DNA of 26,579 nt, taken from assembly GCA_031257735.1 (NCBI GenBank), contig JAIROC010000072.1, positions 1 to 26,579 on the forward strand. Reading direction: 5' to 3'. Position 1 is the first letter of the stretch. Every line of letters starts with the position of its first letter. The position numbers and the translations under genes are program-made. This stretch comes from Bacteroidales bacterium. Lineage in GTDB: Bacteria; Bacteroidota; Bacteroidia; Bacteroidales; WCHB1-69. This document shows, piece after piece, positions 16,166 to 21,357 of the stretch. Below the pieces are notes generated by a model, which searched no databases, was not told the origin of the DNA, and worked only from the letters and a program-made list of their open reading frames with translations.

Positions 16166-16927
16166 ATGAAACTTTTATTGATTAGTAACTCAACGAATTT
16201 TGGAGAAGCTTATTTGGCATGGTGTCAAACGCAGATAGAACTTTTTTGCGAACGTAATAATTTATCTGCAAACAGTAATTTGTTATTTTTCCCTTTTGCG
16301 GGGATTAAGGTATCAGGTAAACAATATCCTCACAGTTATGATGCTTATGAAGAACGTGTGCAGAATGTTTTTGCCAGATGGGGATATGATAATTTGTATT
16401 CCATTCATCGGTTTGAAAATAAGGATGAAGCATTGCAAAAGGCAGATTGTATTATTGTAGGTGGCGGCAATACGTTTCATCTTTTTGCAGAGATGCATAA
16501 TTTTTCACTGATGGAAAAAGTAAGAGAAAAGGTTTGTAATGGCATTCCATATATTGGATGGAGCGCTGGCGCTAATTTGGCTTGTCCTACGCTTTGTACG
16601 ACAAATGATATGCCTGTTGTTCAACCCAAAAGTTTTAAAGGATTAAATTTAATTCCTTTTCAAATCAATCCTCACTATATTGATCCTGATCCAACTATTG
16701 ACGCAATGATTAAACATGGCGGAGAAACACGACAAGACCGTTTAAATGAATATCTTGCCGTCAACCAGAAAGTAACCGTTGTTGGACTTCGTGAGGCTTC
16801 TGCTTTATGGATAGATAATAACAAAATGATTTTGCGCGGAGGGAAAAAAATGATCATTATGCAGGACAAAAAAGACAGTTATGATATTAATCCGGGTAGC
16901 GATGTGAGTATGCTGCTTGAAAAATAA
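16166..16927 (+). CDS. pepE: Peptidase E (alpha-aspartyl dipeptidase, S51 family)
   Basis: A 253-residue cytoplasmic peptidase that splits dipeptides with an N-terminal aspartate. GGGNTFHLF (99-107) precedes the nucleophile motif GWSAGAN with Ser133. Asp148 (TNDMP) and His170 (NPHY) fall at exactly the spacing of the Ser120/Asp135/His157 triad described for the Salmonella enzyme. No signal peptide is present. It is 11 nt after fabD and 21 nt before the first DRTGG gene, so it is probably co-transcribed with both sets. Confidence 0.94.
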   Translation: MKLLLISNSTNFGEAYLAWCQTQIELFCERNNLSANSNLLFFPFAGIKVSGKQYPHSYDAYEERVQNVFARWGYDNLYSIHRFENKDEALQKADCIIVGGGNTFHLFAEMHNFSLMEKVREKVCNGIPYIGWSAGANLACPTLCTTNDMPVVQPKSFKGLNLIPFQINPHYIDPDPTIDAMIKHGGETRQDRLNEYLAVNQKVTVVGLREASALWIDNNKMILRGGKKMIIMQDKKDSYDINPGSDVSMLLEK

Positions 16928-16948
16928 AATACGATAACAATACAATAG

Positions 16949-17299
16949 ATGAACATAAAAAGAATAGTAGAATTGATAGAAGGAGAAATCATTACGGAGA
17001 ATCCAAAATATGATATGCAGCTAACACACGCTTTTACTTCCGACCTGATGAGTGATGTACTAACCATAGATCATCAGCGGGATGATATTGCCCTGCTTAC
17101 AGGACTCGCTAACGTGCAAACAATACGAACTGTGGAAATGGCAGGACTCAATTTGGTGATTTTGGTGCGTGGAAAAAAAGCAAATGCCGATATGATAGAA
17201 ATAGCTAATGAAAACGATATTACTATTATAGAAACTAACTATTCTGCCTTTCGGACATCTGCTATATTGTATAATGCAGGGGTTAAATCGCTTTTTTAA
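16949..17299 (+). CDS. DRTGG-domain protein, first copy of the hydrogenase cassette
   Basis: A 116-residue single-domain protein. It follows the DRTGG-domain pattern: a short N-terminal helix plus strand (IVELIEGEIIT), a conserved TSDLMSDVL motif (30-38), a strand-helix core (DIALLTGLANVQTIRTVEMAGLN is split over two elements), LVILVRGKKANADMIEIA and a closing ETNYSAFRTSAILY. The literal DRTGG motif is absent, as in many members. DRTGG domains are found beside CBS and phosphotransacetylase modules and may bind small ligands. In clostridia this family is often labelled serine kinase, but I see no HPr-kinase catalytic residues. The HATPase gene starts 11 nt downstream. Confidence 0.78.
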   Translation: MNIKRIVELIEGEIITENPKYDMQLTHAFTSDLMSDVLTIDHQRDDIALLTGLANVQTIRTVEMAGLNLVILVRGKKANADMIEIANENDITIIETNYSAFRTSAILYNAGVKSLF

Positions 17300-17310
17300 T
17301 CGGATAGCGG

Positions 17311-17724
17311 ATGCAATTTGAGTATGAAGTAGTAGGTGGCGATTTTACCAATGCGGGATCAACTTCGAGTTCCGTAAAAAAAACATTGAAACAACTCAAT
17401 GTCGATCCTGTTATCATAAAGCGTACCGTTGTAGCATTGTATGAAGCGGAAGTCAATATTGTAGCCCATGCCTACAAGGGAAAAATATATATAAATATAG
17501 AAGAGGATGCCATATCTATTCGTTTAGAAGATGAAGGTCCCGGTATCCCGGATATTGACAAAGCAATGGAAGCTGGTTTTTCTACCGCTTCGATTTCTGT
17601 ACGTGAAATGGGGTTTGGTGCGGGAATGGGATTACCCAATATGAAAAACAATTCGGATAAATTGATAGTTACAAGCGAAGTCGGAAAAGGAACTACCATT
17701 GAAATTTATAACAAATTGCAATAA
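17311..17724 (+). CDS. HATPase_c protein, RsbW/SpoIIAB-like (anti-sigma-type Ser/Thr kinase fold)
   Basis: A 137-residue stand-alone GHKL ATPase domain. The N box is YEAEVNIVAHAYKG (Glu and Asn for Mg-ATP), the G1 box DEGPGIPD and the G2 box GAGMGLPNMKN. A short ATP lid rich in Ser (STASISVREMG) lies between. There is no receiver, HAMP or dimerisation domain. This matches anti-sigma regulatory kinases that phosphorylate an anti-sigma antagonist, but no STAS-domain antagonist or sigma factor is encoded nearby, so the partner is unknown. It lies between the first DRTGG gene and the hydrogenase-like gene (gaps 11 and 15 nt). Confidence 0.85.
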   Translation: MQFEYEVVGGDFTNAGSTSSSVKKTLKQLNVDPVIIKRTVVALYEAEVNIVAHAYKGKIYINIEEDAISIRLEDEGPGIPDIDKAMEAGFSTASISVREMGFGAGMGLPNMKNNSDKLIVTSEVGKGTTIEIYNKLQ

Positions 17725-17739
17725 GAGTTTATCATTGGT

Positions 17740-19131
17740 ATGGAAGAAATAAAAGAAAGTTTATATCACGCCCTAACCTTCAGAACAGAGTTATGTACAG
17801 GCTGTTCTCATTGTATGATGAAATGCCCTACGGAAGCTATTCGCGTTATAGATGGGAAAGCTATTTTAAATCCAGACCGATGTATTGATTGCGGTGAATG
17901 TTATCGTATTTGTCCTTACGGCGCTATCAGCGTTCGGCAGGATGACTTTGAAAAAATATATAACTACAAATACAGAATCGTATTAATGCCTGCGGTTTTT
18001 AGTGCGCAATTTCCGGATAAAATAACTTCTCATCAAATATATCGTGCTTTAATTTCTATTGGGTTTACGCATATTTACGAAACGGAGAGTTCAATAGAAT
18101 TTTTGGTGAAACCCTATAACGATTATGTAAGAAATCATAAAAAGAAACCGGTCATTTCTTCTTTTTGTCCTGCCATTGTTCGTTTGATTCAGGTCAGATT
18201 TCCAACGCTGGTTGATAACATTATGCTCATAAAGCCCCCTATGGACGTTACGGCATTATATATTAAAAAGATATTTGAAGAAGAAAATATTGCTTTGGAG
18301 GAAACAGGCATTTTTTATGTAACACCCTGTGCGGCGAAAATTGCAGGTATCAAGAGTTCTGTATTAGGAGACAGCAGTTTGATAAATGGCGTGATTAATA
18401 TGAGTTATCTATATAATAAGGTATACAGAGAAATTAAACAAAAAGGATTTGGGGTAGAAGAAAATCCAGCTGCGGAATTTAAATCCATGACACGAAACTC
18501 TGTGCGATGGTCATTGACAAAAGGAGAAATTCGCGTGGTTAATACAAATAGAAAACTCGCTATTGACCAAATAGAAAACGTTATTGACTTTTTGGAGAAG
18601 TTGGAAAATGAAAATATTGACAACATAGATTTTTTGGAATTACGCGCATGTTACCAAAGCTGTGCGGGAGGAATTTTATGTTCGGGGAATAAATTCCTAA
18701 CAACAGAAAGAGCAAACAGACGTGCCAATGAAGTAGAAGATACCAAAATAAATAAACAACAATTAGAACGTCTTGCCCCTTACATGGAAGAAAATGTTCT
18801 TTTACAAGGTAAAATTCTACCGCGTTCTATCCTCAAATTAGACGATAATATGGCGGAAGCTATGAAAAAAATGAAACGTATCCACGAAATAAATAACATA
18901 TTACCACAGGTAGATTGTGGTATTTGTGGTGCGCCTTCCTGTCAGGCTTTTGCGGAAGACATCGTCCAAAAAGCAATCGACATAAAAGGATGTATCTTCG
19001 TTCAGAAAATATTGGAACAAAACGATAAATTAGATATTACAGAAACTACAGAACTCATGATAAAAACATGGGGGATAGGCAAACTGGATAAAAGCAGAAT
19101 AAAAGAACTAAATAACGAAGTAAATATTTAA
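17740..19131 (+). CDS. Putative sensory-type [FeFe] hydrogenase (H-cluster protein) with C-terminal 4Fe-4S domain
   Basis: 463 residues in three parts. N-terminal ferredoxin domain: C19-x2-C22-x2-C25-x3-C29 and C48-x2-C51-x2-C54-x3-C58, two 4Fe-4S clusters. H-cluster domain: SSFCP (Cys143), TPCAAK (Cys197) and ACYQSCAGG (Cys304, Cys308), so all four H-cluster ligands are kept. C-terminal 4Fe-4S motif: C393-x2-C396-x4-C401 and Cys418 (VDCGICGAPSC, GCIF). Catalytic enzymes have TSCCP, where the first Cys relays protons; here it is Phe142. Met residues near the cluster are replaced by Thr195 and Arg302. These changes and the lack of a PAS domain resemble the putative sensory groups (C/D), closest to group D as I recall. 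Function would need HydEFG maturases, which are not in this window. A role as H2 or redox sensor is inference. Confidence 0.85.
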   Translation: MEEIKESLYHALTFRTELCTGCSHCMMKCPTEAIRVIDGKAILNPDRCIDCGECYRICPYGAISVRQDDFEKIYNYKYRIVLMPAVFSAQFPDKITSHQIYRALISIGFTHIYETESSIEFLVKPYNDYVRNHKKKPVISSFCPAIVRLIQVRFPTLVDNIMLIKPPMDVTALYIKKIFEEENIALEETGIFYVTPCAAKIAGIKSSVLGDSSLINGVINMSYLYNKVYREIKQKGFGVEENPAAEFKSMTRNSVRWSLTKGEIRVVNTNRKLAIDQIENVIDFLEKLENENIDNIDFLELRACYQSCAGGILCSGNKFLTTERANRRANEVEDTKINKQQLERLAPYMEENVLLQGKILPRSILKLDDNMAEAMKKMKRIHEINNILPQVDCGICGAPSCQAFAEDIVQKAIDIKGCIFVQKILEQNDKLDITETTELMIKTWGIGKLDKSRIKELNNEVNI

Positions 19132-19144
19132 AAAGACGTCTAAA

Positions 19145-19480
19145 ATGAAAGTAAGAGAGTTGATAGAAAAAGCCGACTTGAAAGTTTTTTCAGCTGAAAA
19201 AGGATTGGATAATGACATATCGGGGGGATATACTTCCGACTTATTAAGTGATGTGATGGGAAACGCAGAAGCTGGTAACGTGTGGATTACTTTGCAAACA
19301 CATAAAAACATAATCGCAATCGCTTCGCTAAAAGAATTGGCGGCAATTGTATTGGTAAAAGGATATGAACCTAATGAGGATACTTTGATACAAAGTCGTG
19401 AAGAAAACATTGCTATTCTCGGGACAAATGCCGAAGCATTTGAAATATCAGCGATTATCTACAATTTGATTATGTCCTGA
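19145..19480 (+). CDS. DRTGG-domain protein, second copy of the hydrogenase cassette
   Basis: A 111-residue single-domain protein, clearly paralogous to the one at 16949: both carry TSDL(L/M)SDV near residue 30, a central strand with VLV(K/R)G and a C-terminal AFE/RxSAI(I/L)YN. Here the conserved Gly-Gly (ISGGYTSDLLSDVMGNA) and WITLQTHKNIIAIA segment are better kept than in the first copy, so the two have probably diverged in ligand or partner. The stop overlaps the PHP start by 1 nt (TGATG), which suggests translational coupling. Function unknown. Confidence 0.78.
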   Translation: MKVRELIEKADLKVFSAEKGLDNDISGGYTSDLLSDVMGNAEAGNVWITLQTHKNIIAIASLKELAAIVLVKGYEPNEDTLIQSREENIAILGTNAEAFEISAIIYNLIMS

Positions 19481-20229
19481 TGCAATTATACAAAGCCGAT
19501 TTGCACACGCATACTGTTCTTTCGCCCTGTGGAGATTTGGACATGAGTCCGCAAGAAATCATTCATCTGGCAAAAGAACGAGGGCTTGACATTATTGGCA
19601 TCACCGACCATAATACATCAAAACATTGTCCGCTGGCGAAAAAGATTGGCAAACAAATGGGCGTCTTTGTACTCATGGGCGTTGAGGTTACCACTAAGGA
19701 AGAAACTCATTGTCTTGCTTTTTTCGAGAAAGAGAATGAATTATCCCTCTTTGAAGACTTCCTACAGGACAATCTTCCTAACATTGCCAATGATACGGAA
19801 AAGTTTGGTTACCAAATTCAGATCGATGAAAGAGAAAATATTATTTATCAGGAAGATTTATTTTTACCTTCTGCTATCAACAAAACATTGGAGGAAGTCG
19901 AACAAAAAGTACATGGGTTAGACGGATTATTCATTCCGGCTCATATTGATCGTATGAAATTCAGTATTCCGAGTCAATTAGGTTTTATTCCTTTCGACTT
20001 AAAGGTTGACGCTGTAGAATTATCCATCCATACATCCAAAAGCGATTATCTGAAAAAGAATAAATACCTTGAGAAAAAAACATTTATCCAAAGTTCCGAT
20101 GCTCATTTTCCCGAACAGATTGCTACTGCTGTTTGTTGGCTAAAAATGGAAAAAATTTCTTTTAGTGAGATACGAAAAGCGCTAAAAAGAGAAGATGGAC
20201 GTAATGTTTTTACCGAAGAAGAATTATGA
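19480..20229 (+). CDS. PHP-domain metal-dependent phosphoesterase
   Basis: 249 residues, a full PHP fold. Metal-site motifs in order are DLHTHT (7-12), ITDHN, GVEVTT, PAHIDR and SSDAHF, the complete set for a three-metal centre. Known PHP enzymes hydrolyse phosphomonoesters or small nucleotides (histidinol phosphate, 3'-phosphoadenosine 5'-phosphate, RNA ends); the substrate cannot be read from sequence. It is coupled to the second DRTGG gene and ends the cassette. It would be able to remove a phosphorylated signal if the HATPase makes one, but that is speculation. Its stop lies inside a heptamer-like repeat, and a cloverleaf-like element begins about 20 nt downstream. Confidence 0.9.
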   Translation: MQLYKADLHTHTVLSPCGDLDMSPQEIIHLAKERGLDIIGITDHNTSKHCPLAKKIGKQMGVFVLMGVEVTTKEETHCLAFFEKENELSLFEDFLQDNLPNIANDTEKFGYQIQIDERENIIYQEDLFLPSAINKTLEEVEQKVHGLDGLFIPAHIDRMKFSIPSQLGFIPFDLKVDAVELSIHTSKSDYLKKNKYLEKKTFIQSSDAHFPEQIATAVCWLKMEKISFSEIRKALKREDGRNVFTEEEL

Positions 20230-20249
20230 ATGAGTAATGGTGAACTATT

Positions 20250-20324
20250 GCAAAACGAAGCAAAACTTCGTTCGGACAAAAAGTTACTTTATCCGAACGG
20301 GGATTTCTCCCTTTGGGGTTTTGC
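20250..20324. repeat. 75-nt cloverleaf-like palindromic element
   Basis: An outer 7-bp stem GCAAAAC (20250-20256) / GTTTTGC (20318-20324) encloses three hairpins: GAAG-CAAAA-CTTC (20257-20269), GTTCGGA (20270-20276) / TCCGAAC (20292-20298) with an inner AAAG-TTA-CTTT stem, and GGGA-TTTC-TCCC (20300-20311). It lies between the convergent PHP and DUF4295 genes. It could act as a transcription barrier or a mobile palindromic repeat, or be a structured RNA. It lacks tRNA consensus positions. Confidence 0.7.
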
Positions 20325-20381
20325 TTCTAATTCAAAATTCACTTCATAAACTTAAATTCAAAATTCAAATTCATTTCTCGT

Positions 20382-20537
20382 CTATTTTTGTTCCAAAAAA
20401 TCTTTTACCTGTTCTGTTGGAACGATAGTTTCTTTAAATGTATAAGCGCCTGTTTTAGCAGAGCGTTGCATACGAACTACCTTTGCAAAATCTTTACCTG
20501 TGGATTTCTTTAATGTTGCAACAACTTTCTTTGCCAT
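20382..20537 (-). CDS. DUF4295 small Bacteroidota protein (ribosome-linked)
   Basis: 51 residues, starting MAKKVVATLKKSTGKDF and ending VKDFLEQK. It is basic, with the typical KTGAYTFKE(T/E)xVP core of DUF4295, a family confined to Bacteroidota and normally encoded directly after rpmG. It starts 12 nt after the rpmG stop here. I recall that this family was proposed as a Bacteroidota-specific ribosomal protein, which would fit the location, but I cannot confirm that from sequence. Confidence 0.88.
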   Translation of the reverse strand: MAKKVVATLKKSTGKDFAKVVRMQRSAKTGAYTFKETIVPTEQVKDFLEQK

Positions 20538-20549
20538 ATCAATAAGGTA

Positions 20550-20738
20550 TTATTTAATTTCTTTATGAATAGTTACTTTTTTCAAGAACGGATTATATTT
20601 TTTCAACTCCAACCGTTCGGGAGTATTTTTACGATTTTTTGTAGAAATATATCTCGACATACCGGGAATGCCGGAAGATTTTTGTTCTGTACATTCCAAA
20701 ATTATCTGTTGTCTTGCTTCCTTGTTTTTCTTTGCCAT
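20550..20738 (-). CDS. rpmG: 50S ribosomal protein L33
   Basis: 62 residues with the standard L33 pattern: MAKKNKEARQQIILECTE, STKNRKNTPERLELKKYNP and VTIHKEIK at the C-terminus. Only one Cys is present, so this is the zinc-free form. I start at the ATG at 20738; the open frame continues upstream to 20777 but would cross the -7 box at 20767-20774. In most Bacteroidales rpmB precedes and ftsY follows this pair; neither is present here. Confidence 0.95.
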   Translation of the reverse strand: MAKKNKEARQQIILECTEQKSSGIPGMSRYISTKNRKNTPERLELKKYNPFLKKVTIHKEIK

Positions 20739-20766
20739 TGTTTTCTTCGTATTTTTACTTTGGCTG

Positions 20767-20774
20767 CAAAGGTA
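20767..20774 (-). promoter_or_regulatory. Bacteroidota -7 promoter box (TACCTTTG) for rpmG
   Basis: On the minus strand the sequence reads TTGTACCTTTGCAGCC, 28 nt upstream of the rpmG ATG. It should drive rpmG and DUF4295 together. Confidence 0.7.
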
Positions 20775-21095
20775 CAATTTTTTTTCGAATAATAAGCTGT
20801 TTCCTTCATCATTTTTTTATTACGAAATGTCCATTAGAAAGTTCAATATGGTAAAAATAAGGTTATGTGTATTGTGTATCAATTATTAATCTGTCCACTC
20901 ATTCACTCGTCCGCTGATGTCGTTTTCGACCGTGAGTAGACGAGAATTAATTGTTTTTCTTTCCTCCCTCTTTCCTTTTCTTCCTTTTTTACATTATTAA
21001 TTACTATTTGTTAATTGTTCATTAGAGGGTGTCTTTTTACTATTTATTGCTTCATTTTTTTCTCTGTCCAATATAAAAAAATTGAACAATGTTGA
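20775..21095. other. Divergent intergenic region, no gene seen
   Basis: This is mostly T/C-rich or AT-rich DNA between rpmG (minus) and the surface-protein gene (plus), including a long pyrimidine tract at about 20949-20990. It contains a GAGT-type motif (GAGTAGACGAGA, 20934-20945, and the reverse form ACTCATTCACTCGTCC near 20896-20912) related to the tracts at 21208-21270 and 23764-23800. No ORF with family resemblance and no RNA gene was recognised. rpmB is absent. Confidence 0.6.
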
Positions 21096-21124
21096 TTGTT
21101 GTATTGAGAAAAAATGTACCTTTG
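21096..21124 (+). promoter_or_regulatory. Promoter for the BspA-like gene (TTG - N18 - TACCTTTG)
   Basis: TTG at 21096-21098 and TACCTTTG at 21117-21124 give close to the Bacteroidota -33/-7 arrangement. It is the best-spaced promoter in the window. It lies 233 nt before the surface-protein ATG, which implies a long 5' leader. Confidence 0.65.
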
Positions 21125-21207
21125 CATCATGGAATAATGAGAACATTTATATAACATTTTAAAATGCAGCAATATGTATTCAAGAGAGATATTTGGTAAG
21201 AAGAATG

Positions 21208-21270
21208 GACGGGTGGGTGGGTAGACATATAGACGGATGGATGAGTAAACAAAACTTATCTACTCGTCTA
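21208..21270 (+). repeat. TGGG/GAGT-rich tract in the 5' leader
   Basis: It contains GACGGGTGGGTGGGTAGAC, GGATGAGTAAAC (21239-21250) and TCTACTCGTCTA (21259-21270). GGATGAGTAAAC recurs exactly at 23789-23800. TCTACTCGTCTA is the reverse complement of TAGACGAGTAGA at 23764-23775. The same motif set therefore brackets the surface-protein gene. Confidence 0.65.
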
Positions 21271-21284
21271 CTGAAATAATAGAG

Positions 21285-21344
21285 ATGAAAAAAGTTCTTG
21301 GAGTGATATTTACAATAGTATCATTCCTTAAAGTTAATCAATAA
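21285..21344 (+). CDS. Possible 19-residue leader peptide upstream of the BspA-like gene
   Basis: ATG at 21285 to TAA at 21344 encodes MKKVLGVIFTIVSFLKVNQ, which looks like the first part of a signal peptide and stops 13 nt before the main ATG. It could be a regulatory upstream ORF, a remnant of an older signal peptide or chance. The sequence alone does not decide. Confidence 0.25.
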   Translation: MKKVLGVIFTIVSFLKVNQ

Positions 21345-21357
21345 AAATCAAATCAAA

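Noticed and set aside
17740..19131. Catalytic H2-producing [FeFe] hydrogenase (HydA)
   Set aside because: The proton-relay Cys is Phe, nearby Met residues are changed, and the neighbours are signalling-type genes rather than NuoE/NuoF-like subunits.
20250..20324. Cloverleaf element as a tRNA
   Set aside because: No T-loop consensus, no 7-nt anticodon loop in the right place and wrong arm lengths.
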